Shown: positions 1 to 8,451 of the stretch, piece after piece
How the letters are laid out: each line of letters begins with the position of its first letter
Position numbering within the stretch: the first letter of the stretch is position 1
NCBI GenBank assembly: GCA_013360915.1
Contig: JABWAT010000001.1
Coordinates: 656,981-720,980, forward strand
DNA: 64,000 nt
Direction of reading: 5' to 3'
Origin: Bacteroidota bacterium
GTDB taxonomy: Bacteria; Bacteroidota; JABWAT01
Notes under the pieces: generated by a model
The model's database searches: none
What the model was told of the DNA's origin: nothing
The model's input: only the letters and a program-made list of their open reading frames with translations
Program-made: the position numbers and the translations under genes

Positions 1-135
1 TCAATCATAATTCAAAGACATTCATTTTCAACCATTTAAAGGAACTCTGACTGAGTCCTGGTTCTTTAAAAAAACCGGATGGTGCTATTGTCACCAAATA
101 AGAGCAAAGTGTCAATCTGGCCGATGTTAAAATTG

Positions 136-1065
136 CTAATCCAACTCGGGATGCGTCTCATGAAATCCGGCCGTTCTGCGGGTTCCGTCGGCCAGCACCT
201 CGACCGGATCGACATGAACAAAGGCCTTGGCAATCTCAGGTATGGTTTGCAAAGCGGCCTCCACATCGTCCGAAATCTGGTGCGATTCCCGTGTGGTCAG
301 CCGGTAATCCACTTCGATATGAATTTCAACGTGTATTTTATTTCCCACATAGTGACTCCGGAGGGTATTCAAAGCGAGCACACCCCGGACCGACAGCGCT
401 TTCAATCGGATGGTCCTGATCAGGTCCTCATCGGCGGTTTTTCCCATGAGGTAGTCAATGTTTTCAACACCGATTTCATACCCTCCCTTGAAGATAAATC
501 CGGCTACAATCAGACTCGCAAAGGCATCAAACCAGATCAGACCTGTGCCAGCCAGAGCCACACCCACCAGAGCCACAATGGTTGCAGCCACATCATTTCT
601 TGAATCAATGGCCAACGCACGAATGGAAGGTGAATGAAGTTTCTTGGACAGTTTTCTGAAATACCAGCTCATCACCAGTTTCACAACCACCGTGATTCCC
701 AAGGCAATAAGGGCCACCCCGGCCAGAATCTCCCGGTCGCCCGAAAACATCTGAATCACAGCTTTCTGGGCCACCTCGAAAGCCAGGATCCCGGCAATTA
801 CTGCAATTATCAGAGCTGCAATGGGTTCGGCCCTGTGGTGCCCGAAGGGATGCTCTTTATCCGCAGATTGGCTCCCGATTTTTACCCCGACCGCAATCAC
901 CGCCGAGGCAATCACATCCATCATCGAATGAAGAGCATCAGAAATCACCGCAAGCGACCCTGAATAGATCCCCAGCGCCAATTTGAGAATCAATAAAAAC
1001 CCATTACCGATGAGGGCCACGGCACTGGCCCGTTTAACCGACCTGTTCACTACCTGATTGGTCAT
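136..1065 (-). CDS. Cation diffusion facilitator (CDF) family metal efflux transporter
   Basis: 309 residues with the CDF layout: about six membrane segments in residues 13-200 and a cytoplasmic C-terminal domain (about 210-295) that is the usual metal-sensing dimer domain. The paired metal-site motifs are visible: HSMMD (46-50) in TM2 and DSRND (153-157) in TM5, with HPFGH (72-76) between TM2 and TM3. In known CDFs, HxxxD/HxxxD is typical of zinc and DxxxD in TM5 is typical of manganese members. This protein mixes the two, so the metal is left open. The gene starts inside the 3' end of uvrC (32-nt overlap) with AGGAG 8 nt before the ATG, so translation is probably coupled. It is the last gene of a purE-purK-uvrC run. 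No clear terminator is visible in positions 1-135. Confidence 0.9.
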   Translation of the reverse strand: MTNQVVNRSVKRASAVALIGNGFLLILKLALGIYSGSLAVISDALHSMMDVIASAVIAVGVKIGSQSADKEHPFGHHRAEPIAALIIAVIAGILAFEVAQKAVIQMFSGDREILAGVALIALGITVVVKLVMSWYFRKLSKKLHSPSIRALAIDSRNDVAATIVALVGVALAGTGLIWFDAFASLIVAGFIFKGGYEIGVENIDYLMGKTADEDLIRTIRLKALSVRGVLALNTLRSHYVGNKIHVEIHIEVDYRLTTRESHQISDDVEAALQTIPEIAKAFVHVDPVEVLADGTRRTAGFHETHPELD

Positions 1066-2899
1066 CCGGTTTCTCCTGATGTTTTAAATGGTTGCGGATT
1101 ATTTCCGCCTTTTTCTTTCCGACCAGGCCCACGAGTGCCTCATCCGATGCTTCCCTGACTCCCTTCACCGATCCAAAGGTTGTCAGCAGGCTGGCAGTCA
1201 GCGTTTTGCCTATTCCCGGAATGGTGAGTAATTCTGAAGTGAGGGTACGTTTAGATCGTTTTTCCCGGTGATAGGTAATGGCAAACCGGTGAGCTTCATC
1301 CCGGACCTGCTGTAAAAGCCGAAGTCCCGAGGAGGTCTTTGGCAGCGAGTAGGGGTCTTTATCGCCCGGCAGGTATACTTCCTCCAGCTTTTTCGCCAAT
1401 CCGATCACCATCACCGATGCTGCAGTGGTTTGTTTTAAAACAGCCACGGCATGGGACAATTGACCTTTCCCTCCATCAATCACAATCAGGTCTGGCAGCG
1501 GGAGCTCAGTTGAAAGAGATCCGTTGTACCTTCTCGACATGATTTCGGCCATGGTGGCAAAATCATCGGCACCCACCACGGTTTTTACAGAAAATTTCCG
1601 GTAATCCGATTTTTTTGGTTTGCCATCCACGAAACAGACCATGGAGGAAACAGGATCTAAACCCTGAATATTGCTGTTATCAAAACATTCGATCCGGCGG
1701 GGAAGTCCCGGTAATCTCAGGTCACGCTGAAGGGCCCGGACCGATCCTGGTACAAATTCTTCAATTTTTTTCTGTTTCTGAAGCATCAGATCGCTGAGGA
1801 GGTGACCGGCATTTTTGCGGGCCATGTCGAGCAGTTTAAGTTTTTCGCCAATTCTCGGGATCACTACCGATACTTTCCTGTCAGAAAGCGTACGCAGGGC
1901 CGCAGCCAGTCCTGAATAATCGGTATCTGGAAGCGGGGCCACCACCACTTCCTGCGGGATAAAGGCCACGGTTTTATAGTGACGGAACAGGAACGCTTCG
2001 AACTGATCGGCCAGCAGTTCTTCATCCAGTCCATCCAGATAAAAATGCTGACTGCCAACCATTTTCCCATCGCGGATCTGTAAAAGAACCACTGCTGCAT
2101 CGGTACCCAGCACGTCCAGGCCCACCACATCACGATCACCCAGATCATCATTTACAATTTTCTGACGGGCCTCATAAACATCCAGAGCCCTCAGACGATC
2201 ACGTAACAGCGCAGCTCCCTCGAAATCGAGGGCCTCGGCCCGCTGGTTCATCGCTTCCTGAATTATGGTCCGAAGAACCCGGGTTTTCCCGTTGATCAAT
2301 TGAACCACCTGATCGATCATTTCCTGATAGTCAGCGCGGGTTTGAAAACCGACGCAGGGGCCCAGACATTTTTTTATATGATAATCGAGACACACTTTCC
2401 ATTTGCTGGCAGCAATGGTGTCATCGGTCAGAGCCAGATTGCACGACCGGACCATAAAAAGGTCCTTGATCATGCGCAGGGCCTGTTTCATCATTCCCGC
2501 GTTGGTGTATGGTCCGAAATACCGGCTGCCATCTTTCACAATCCGTCGGGTCGTGAAAACCCTTGGGAAGGGTTCATTGGTCACCACAATAAACGGGAAG
2601 GTCTTATCATCCTTCAGATTTATATTATACCGTGGTTTCAGCTCCTTGACCAGGTTGTTTTCGAGAATGAGAGCTTCCATCTCGGTATCGGTCTGAACAA
2701 AATCCACATCCTCGATGTGATTAATCAATGAGACGGTTTTGGCATCGCGGGGGCGACCAGACTGAAAATAACTCCTGACGCGGTTTCGCAGGTTTTTTGC
2801 TTTCCCGACGTAGATGATTTTTCCGGTATGATCTTTATACTGATAAACGCCAGGGGTGGTGGGAATGTTTTCGAGCTTTTCGGCCAGAGATGGCTTCAT
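1034..2899 (-). CDS. uvrC: Excinuclease ABC subunit C (UvrC)
   Basis: 621 residues, normal for UvrC, the dual-incision nuclease of nucleotide excision repair that acts after UvrA/UvrB damage recognition. An N-terminal GIY-YIG nuclease (GVY 17-19, YVG 30-32, Arg40) makes the 3' cut. A UVR helical hairpin for UvrB contact lies near residues 205-240. A C-terminal RNase H-like nuclease begins at FDNSNIQG and makes the 5' cut, followed by a helix-hairpin-helix (IPGIGK) near the end. A cysteine cluster (CLDYHIKKCLGPC) sits between the first nuclease and the UVR motif. The start overlaps the purK stop by 4 nt (ATGA), so it belongs to the purE-purK-uvrC-CDF transcript. Confidence 0.97.
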   Translation of the reverse strand: MKPSLAEKLENIPTTPGVYQYKDHTGKIIYVGKAKNLRNRVRSYFQSGRPRDAKTVSLINHIEDVDFVQTDTEMEALILENNLVKELKPRYNINLKDDKTFPFIVVTNEPFPRVFTTRRIVKDGSRYFGPYTNAGMMKQALRMIKDLFMVRSCNLALTDDTIAASKWKVCLDYHIKKCLGPCVGFQTRADYQEMIDQVVQLINGKTRVLRTIIQEAMNQRAEALDFEGAALLRDRLRALDVYEARQKIVNDDLGDRDVVGLDVLGTDAAVVLLQIRDGKMVGSQHFYLDGLDEELLADQFEAFLFRHYKTVAFIPQEVVVAPLPDTDYSGLAAALRTLSDRKVSVVIPRIGEKLKLLDMARKNAGHLLSDLMLQKQKKIEEFVPGSVRALQRDLRLPGLPRRIECFDNSNIQGLDPVSSMVCFVDGKPKKSDYRKFSVKTVVGADDFATMAEIMSRRYNGSLSTELPLPDLIVIDGGKGQLSHAVAVLKQTTAASVMVIGLAKKLEEVYLPGDKDPYSLPKTSSGLRLLQQVRDEAHRFAITYHREKRSKRTLTSELLTIPGIGKTLTASLLTTFGSVKGVREASDEALVGLVGKKKAEIIRNHLKHQEKPDDQSGSEQVG

Positions 2900-4035
2900 T
2901 TTCCATCCAGTGGGGGAATTTTCAGAACTTCCCTTACTTTGCTGATCAGGGAGCTGTCCACCGGATTTCCTGTAATGGTGACATGTCCCATCTTCCGGCC
3001 CGGTTTCGGATCGGATTTCCCGTACAGGTGCAGATGAACATCGGGTAAGGACAGCAACGAAGACCAGACTGGTTCTCCACCTGTCCAGCTATCACCCAGT
3101 ATATTGATCATCACCCCCTGAAGACTGGAACTCGTGCTTCCCAGAGGCAGGTCACAAACCGCCCGGATGTGCTGTTCAAACTGACTTACCGGACCTGTGT
3201 TAAAGGTAACATGACCCGAATTGTGGGGACGGGGAGCAATTTCATTAATCAGCAGATTCCCTGCCCGGTCCACAAAAAGTTCAATGGTGAGAAGACCGAT
3301 CAGTCCCATGTGCTCGGCCACTTCAGAAGCAATGCGGACCGCCTCTTTCTGGATGGCAGACCCGATTCGGGCCGGAAAAAAGGTGGTATCAAGAATGTGG
3401 TGACGGTGAATGTTTTCGAAAACCGGAAAAACAGCCACCTGTCCGTAGGCATTGCGTGCTACGATGACCGAAATCTCGGCTTCAAAATCGACCCACTGTT
3501 CCAGAATCGCCGATTTGACCGACAAATTCTCCCAGGCGGCAGTGGCATCGGCAGCCGAGTGCAGTTTTGCCTGACCTTTGCCATCGTAACCCAGAGTCAG
3601 GGTTTTGAGAACAGCGCGGGTCTTCCATTTTTCCATCTGTGCGGCAATGTCACCTGCCGACCGGACAGCCGCATAAGGTGTGGTGGGAAATCCTTTTCCT
3701 GAAAACCAGTTTTTCTCGGTCAACCGGTTTTGTGAAATTTGCAACACTTCCGGATCGGGATGAATCGGGGTAAGCGTCTGTATCGCAGTCAGGACATCTG
3801 CGGGGATGTTTTCGAATTCGAAGGTGATCACATGACATCCCTGTGCAAACGAACTGATCAGATCAATGTCTTCATAGGCACCATTGACTTCAAGATCACA
3901 AACCTGCCCGGCTGGTGAGTGGATTCCCGGTCCGTATACATAAACGGTGTAGCCGAGTTTCTTCGCCTCGATGGCGCTCATCCGACCCAACTGACCATTT
4001 CCGATAATTCCGATTATCTGACCGGGACGAATCAT
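2896..4035 (-). CDS. purK: 5-(carboxyamino)imidazole ribonucleotide synthase (PurK)
   Basis: 379 residues of the ATP-grasp superfamily. It makes N5-carboxyaminoimidazole ribonucleotide from AIR, ATP and bicarbonate in purine synthesis. It opens with the characteristic [15 protein letters not shown] (residues 5-19), and the ATP-grasp core includes [10 protein letters not shown] and the metal-binding stretch [13 protein letters not shown]. It is cytoplasmic and partners with PurE, encoded immediately upstream; the two genes overlap by 4 nt. Its stop overlaps the uvrC start by 4 nt. Nothing unusual was seen. Confidence 0.97.
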   Translation of the reverse strand: MIRPGQIIGIIGNGQLGRMSAIEAKKLGYTVYVYGPGIHSPAGQVCDLEVNGAYEDIDLISSFAQGCHVITFEFENIPADVLTAIQTLTPIHPDPEVLQISQNRLTEKNWFSGKGFPTTPYAAVRSAGDIAAQMEKWKTRAVLKTLTLGYDGKGQAKLHSAADATAAWENLSVKSAILEQWVDFEAEISVIVARNAYGQVAVFPVFENIHRHHILDTTFFPARIGSAIQKEAVRIASEVAEHMGLIGLLTIELFVDRAGNLLINEIAPRPHNSGHVTFNTGPVSQFEQHIRAVCDLPLGSTSSSLQGVMINILGDSWTGGEPVWSSLLSLPDVHLHLYGKSDPKPGRKMGHVTITGNPVDSSLISKVREVLKIPPLDGK

Positions 4036-4532
4036 TCCAGTGTCTGTGCCTGAACGTTCAAAGTTTGTTCCTCGCGGAAGTCATGCAGACGTTTTCTCAG
4101 GGATGGATCGGCATTGGCCAATATGGATACAGCCAGCAAGGCTGCGTTTTTGGCACCACTTTCCCCGATGGCCAACGTTCCGACCGGAATGCCGGCCGGC
4201 ATCTGGACAATGGAAAGCAAAGAATCCAGACCATTCAATGCCCGGCTCTGAACAGGAACTCCCAAAACAGGTAAAACCGTCATCGAGGCGACCATTCCGG
4301 GTAAGTGAGCAGCACCACCGGCTCCCGCAATAATCACCTGCAAACCCCGGCTTTCGGCTGTACGGGCGTAATCAGTCATCTGCAGGGGGGTACGGTGTGC
4401 GGAGACGATTTTCTTTTCGTATGGAACTTGAAACTGATCAAGAAGAGCTGCCGCATGTTTCATGGTTTCCCAATCGGAGTGGCTGCCCATGATCAGGCCT
4501 ACCTTCGGGTCGGTTTGTGTGGAGGTTCCCAT
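4032..4532 (-). CDS. purE: N5-carboxyaminoimidazole ribonucleotide mutase, class I PurE
   Basis: 166 residues, the size of class I PurE, which converts N5-CAIR to CAIR as the partner of PurK. The substrate loop GSHSDWETM lies near residues 16-24 and the catalytic-histidine segment SAHRTP near 45-50. [11 protein letters not shown] is the conserved glycine-rich stretch. It is the first gene of the purE-purK-uvrC-CDF run and begins 61 nt after the stop of the upstream transglutaminase gene. The Shine-Dalgarno signal before this ATG is weak. An 11-nt palindrome (4549-4559) lies just upstream but is too short to call an operator. Confidence 0.96.
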   Translation of the reverse strand: MGTSTQTDPKVGLIMGSHSDWETMKHAAALLDQFQVPYEKKIVSAHRTPLQMTDYARTAESRGLQVIIAGAGGAAHLPGMVASMTVLPVLGVPVQSRALNGLDSLLSIVQMPAGIPVGTLAIGESGAKNAALLAVSILANADPSLRKRLHDFREEQTLNVQAQTLE

Positions 4533-4593
4533 AAAATTCCGGTTTCTGTTTACAGTAAAGTTACCTTAAAAATCACGAAGATGGGTGCAGCCC

Positions 4594-7500
4594 TTATTTC
4601 AGCAGCAGCTGCGTGGCATCGGCCTTTTCAATCTCCTTGAAAAACGTACGGACGGTTTTGTATTCGGTGGTTGGAATCCGTGTTTTAGTCAGTTTCAGAA
4701 CCCGGCTTACCACCAGTTTACCCTTTTCCATTTTAAAAGTCAGATTGTAAGAACCCACCGGAGAGGTGAGTGAGACATTTTTCGGAATTTCGACCGGCTT
4801 CATTTTTCCCGGAAAACTGATAAAGAGGGTTTCGACAGATTCATCCGTTTCCGTGTCATAAATCAGGTCTGTTTTCCGGCTGTCTGCACCAAAGATGTGG
4901 CTGTCATCGAAGGGGCTTGACCAGGGAAACCGGAACACCTGAAATCCAGCCAGTGTGGTCACCCAGTCTTCCACCGAAAATTCATATGTGGTTTTTACCA
5001 GTGAATCCAGTTTGGTAAGATCGCTGAATATCAGGGTATCAATGGTCAGGTTTTTAAATTCAGTGTTGTTTTTTACAAACTGGTCTTTCCGCTCCTGATA
5101 GCTGAGCTGCCGCCAGCCATTTCGTAACCGGGCAGTCAGGACCCCGGTTCTGGCCGATTCCTCCCTGATTTTCAGCTTACCATCTGCCAGTACCTGAACA
5201 TCCAGATTCCGACGGATGTTATTGGGATCAAACCAGGACGGATTCAGATAACCCGGCTCGGTAACACCCGGTTTAATCAGAAGGAAAAAGGCTCCCCGAT
5301 CGAGATAAGGGACCGTGCCCATGGAGTAGTTGGCACCGGTCATATCCACGTAACGCATTCCATCTGGTAACTCAACAGCCACGATGGCATGGTTGAAATC
5401 GATGGAAGGAAGTGCATTCTCGTTTAATCCTTCATCCCAGGTATTGACCAGAACATACCAGGCCTGCACACCTGTTTCCCTCAGCAGGGCAATGGCGAGC
5501 GTGGCCATGTCCTTGCAGTCACCGATCCGGGTGGCACAAACCTCGCGGGCGGTCTGGGGAATGTGTCCTGATTGCCGGAAGGACTCACTGGAATATTTGA
5601 TATTCTCGGTAACCCAATAATGAATAGCTTTCAGTTTCTGCTCGGGTGATTTGGGGTAACCATCCGGAAAAATCTCTGCCAGTGTTTCCTTCAGTTCAGG
5701 TGTCAGCCGGGTCTTATTGGCTGTTAGGTCCAGATACCAGTTAACAATAAAACTCCAATTGGGAAGACTGCTGATTTCCACCCGTTTCACGATGTCGGCC
5801 AATGGCGGTGAGTTGGGCTCCATGGCAATGCCGGGTTCATTCCTGACCACCCATTCAGTAATAACCCCGCCTTTCACCGAACGGTTGGTGGGTTCCGGGG
5901 CTCCTTTGAATGAACGGTAGTTAAACTTGAAATCATCCGGGGTCTTCAGGGAATAACGAAGATTCAAAACCGGGTAATAATAATTCAGATTCACCGATTC
6001 CCAGAAATGCTCGGAAAGTTTGCCGCGGTAAAAGTATTGAATCTTCCATCGCATGTGGATGATGTCCCCTGGCTGCAGGGATTTGAACACCAACTGATTG
6101 CGGTCGTTATCGGCCTGAATTTCATCTCCGTTGGGCTTGATTACCACTTTCTTCTCAATGGTCAGTTCCTCCCCTGCCGGATTGAAATCAATAAAGTAAT
6201 CTTTAAAGCGTTCGACCCCTCGGTCATTATACACCTTGATCACCACATCCACCAGAGATTCAGAGGCTCCATTGGGGTAGACCACCCGGCGGGTGTCATC
6301 AACCAGAAACAGAGCCCCTTCCGAATAGTCCGGGTGAAAATCGGGTGCATTCCGGATGATACTATCTATGTTCCATGTGCTGAAATTGGTAAAGGCTGAC
6401 GATTTTCCTTCCAGTTCAAGCAGTTTTTCCCGGAACGAGTAAGCAACCGGATTGTAAAGAATGGCTTCTGAAAAATATTTCTTTGCTTCGGCTGTTTTAT
6501 CCTGAACCCGCATGATTTCACCGAGCGAGCCGAGATAATCATCATTCTGCGGTGCAATGCTGAGTGCCTTTCTGAGCTTTTCTTCCGATTTGGCATACTC
6601 CTGAACATAGAAATACAGGGATCCCCAGGTGAACCAGTTTGATGGCGAGGCCGGATCAAATTCGACCAGATCCTTCATATCATCTTCAAACTGATCCAAC
6701 CGGCCCAGACGAAAGTTCAGGGCAGCTTTGGTCATCAGGGCTCCGCTATTTTGTTTGAGCCCCAGGTATTTTTCCAGTTTTGTCAGTGAAGCCATCACCC
6801 CCTGACTGGTCTCAAGCTGGGTTGAAATCCAGTTATCATAAAAGCCCCATTCGTAAGGGAACTTATTCAGGGCTTCCAGTGAAGTCGAAATCAGTTCCTC
6901 CTTCATATTCCGGTCTTTGTAGTAATCGATGAGCAAACTGTAATATGTTTCTGAATCGGGAAGCAGTTTCTTCAGGTCATTCAGATGTTCACGTGCTGCA
7001 TCCCAGTTCTGGTTCCGGTTTGCACGGTAATACCGGTAAATAATCAGATCAGGAAATTTCGACCCCATTTTTTCCAGCCGGGTGTAAATGGTGTTGTATT
7101 CATCATATTTTTTAGCCCTGATCAACGCTTCAGTAAGCCGGTCATAGAACAGAATGGATTCGGGGAATTCCTTCAATCCCTTTTCCAGAACGACTTCGGC
7201 TTCAGGCGCTTTGTCATTCCTGAGCAACACCTCGGCCAGGAACAGATAATTGTCGGCTTGGGACGGATTTTCTTTAAGTTTTCTGGTGAACCAGGACTCA
7301 GTGAATGACGGGACCATTTCAACAGAAACCGGGCCGGGAGAATACGATTTTTTTAAAATATTAACGTTTACATTCTTAAGCGGAAACCCCGACAAATCGG
7401 TAATACGGAACATGAAATTGTTCCGGGTGATTTCAGAAGCACCGACTTTGACGAGCAGCCGGTTCCAGCCACTCTTAAGTCCGACTCTGGCAATGTAAGT

Positions 7501-8313
7501 ATCCTGATCATTATTGAACTCATCAGATACAGACATGATAGCCTGATCATTCAGAAAAACTTTTAAAGAGCCACTGGTTCCCACACGGAACAGAACGGTC
7601 TGATCGGTTTCAGAGAAAACGAAGGTATTGGCGTAATAAATGGCCCGGGCCTGACCGTAGTATAACGTAAAATCCACCCACCGATCCCGCCGCAATACCG
7701 GAATTTTCATCCATTTAACAGGGATGCCGGCCAACCCGGAAAAGGTTTCTGCCGGATCAAAATTCACCTCGGGACCGTAAACCTTTTCGTGACCCGATCC
7801 CGAAATATTATCGAAAGGACCGGTAATCATCCAGTCATCGACAGTGCCAACTTTTTTAAATTGCTCCTCTGCCAGACCGATCTCCCCTCTTTCAAGGTAC
7901 CACTCCCCAAGGTTTGAATAGGCAAAGGAACGGTACAACCCGATGGAATCGGGTTTTTCAATCATGTTCTTCAGCACCTGGGGAAACGCAGGATGCCGGC
8001 GTCCGCGAAGGGTCGTGAATGTTTCATTGATCCAGGAAGCATACACATATGGATTGGCGTCGGGAACGGTTTTGCTGAAATCCAGGAAGGATTGAAACGC
8101 TTTGTCGTGCTGTTTCATCAGGTTTTGGAGAAAGTACTGACCCAGCATGGCCCGGCTGTAATCGGGATCATCTGACTTAACCGATCTGAACACCACAGCA
8201 GCAGAATCAAAACGGTTATTAAGCAGATGGTTCCAGCCGATATCGGCCGGACCTGCAAAGGAGTCAAAGGCGATAAAGACAACACTGCATAAAACGACCA
8301 GGGATCGGATCAT
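4594..8313 (-). CDS. Exported TPR / DUF3857 / transglutaminase-like protein
   Basis: 1239 residues. The ATG at 8313 is chosen over one 36 nt upstream because it has AGGAAG at good spacing and gives a clean signal peptide (MIRSLVVLCSVVFIAFDSFAG). After the signal come short helical repeats, a jelly-roll-like stretch (about 220-320), a long TPR-like region (about 350-660), a DUF3857 domain (about 690-850) and a transglutaminase-like domain. The Cys-His-Asp triad is complete: Cys933 in GDCKDMA, His975 in FNHAI, Asp990 in YVDMTG. A DUF3858-like C-terminal region follows. DUF3857-transglutaminase proteins are common and uncharacterised in Bacteroidota; this one is about twice their usual length because of the N-terminal repeats. 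The intact triad implies a thiol hydrolase or transferase in the periplasm or on the surface. The substrate is unknown. Confidence 0.85.
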   Translation of the reverse strand: MIRSLVVLCSVVFIAFDSFAGPADIGWNHLLNNRFDSAAVVFRSVKSDDPDYSRAMLGQYFLQNLMKQHDKAFQSFLDFSKTVPDANPYVYASWINETFTTLRGRRHPAFPQVLKNMIEKPDSIGLYRSFAYSNLGEWYLERGEIGLAEEQFKKVGTVDDWMITGPFDNISGSGHEKVYGPEVNFDPAETFSGLAGIPVKWMKIPVLRRDRWVDFTLYYGQARAIYYANTFVFSETDQTVLFRVGTSGSLKVFLNDQAIMSVSDEFNNDQDTYIARVGLKSGWNRLLVKVGASEITRNNFMFRITDLSGFPLKNVNVNILKKSYSPGPVSVEMVPSFTESWFTRKLKENPSQADNYLFLAEVLLRNDKAPEAEVVLEKGLKEFPESILFYDRLTEALIRAKKYDEYNTIYTRLEKMGSKFPDLIIYRYYRANRNQNWDAAREHLNDLKKLLPDSETYYSLLIDYYKDRNMKEELISTSLEALNKFPYEWGFYDNWISTQLETSQGVMASLTKLEKYLGLKQNSGALMTKAALNFRLGRLDQFEDDMKDLVEFDPASPSNWFTWGSLYFYVQEYAKSEEKLRKALSIAPQNDDYLGSLGEIMRVQDKTAEAKKYFSEAILYNPVAYSFREKLLELEGKSSAFTNFSTWNIDSIIRNAPDFHPDYSEGALFLVDDTRRVVYPNGASESLVDVVIKVYNDRGVERFKDYFIDFNPAGEELTIEKKVVIKPNGDEIQADNDRNQLVFKSLQPGDIIHMRWKIQYFYRGKLSEHFWESVNLNYYYPVLNLRYSLKTPDDFKFNYRSFKGAPEPTNRSVKGGVITEWVVRNEPGIAMEPNSPPLADIVKRVEISSLPNWSFIVNWYLDLTANKTRLTPELKETLAEIFPDGYPKSPEQKLKAIHYWVTENIKYSSESFRQSGHIPQTAREVCATRIGDCKDMATLAIALLRETGVQAWYVLVNTWDEGLNENALPSIDFNHAIVAVELPDGMRYVDMTGANYSMGTVPYLDRGAFFLLIKPGVTEPGYLNPSWFDPNNIRRNLDVQVLADGKLKIREESARTGVLTARLRNGWRQLSYQERKDQFVKNNTEFKNLTIDTLIFSDLTKLDSLVKTTYEFSVEDWVTTLAGFQVFRFPWSSPFDDSHIFGADSRKTDLIYDTETDESVETLFISFPGKMKPVEIPKNVSLTSPVGSYNLTFKMEKGKLVVSRVLKLTKTRIPTTEYKTVRTFFKEIEKADATQLLLK

Positions 8314-8398
8314 GGTACTTCCTGACAGATTGATTTCGGTAAGCCACAAAAATAAGACCGGATCGGGCTTTTTTAAGAAGCCGTCTCATGAAATAAGA

Positions 8399-8426
8399 AA
8401 GCCGGGCCCATTGCTGAACCCGGCTT
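8399..8426 (-). terminator. Rho-independent terminator after the NHL-repeat gene
   Basis: An 8-bp GC-rich inverted repeat (AAGCCGGG at 8399-8406 and CCCGGCTT at 8419-8426) lies 25 nt beyond the stop of the NHL gene. On the minus strand it is followed by a T-rich tail (TTTCTTATTT). It separates that gene from the transglutaminase gene downstream. Confidence 0.75.
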
Positions 8427-8451
8427 ACTGTGTCATTGAAAGGTTGCAGTA

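Noticed and set aside
60-135. A terminator after the CDF gene
   Set aside because: A small stem with a bulge and A/T runs is present, but its arms are short and the T-run is on the wrong side for the minus-strand transcript.
4549-4559. An 11-nt palindrome (TTTACAGTAAA) upstream of purE, as a possible operator
   Set aside because: It is short, occurs once and does not match a known Pur repressor site, so chance is a sufficient explanation.
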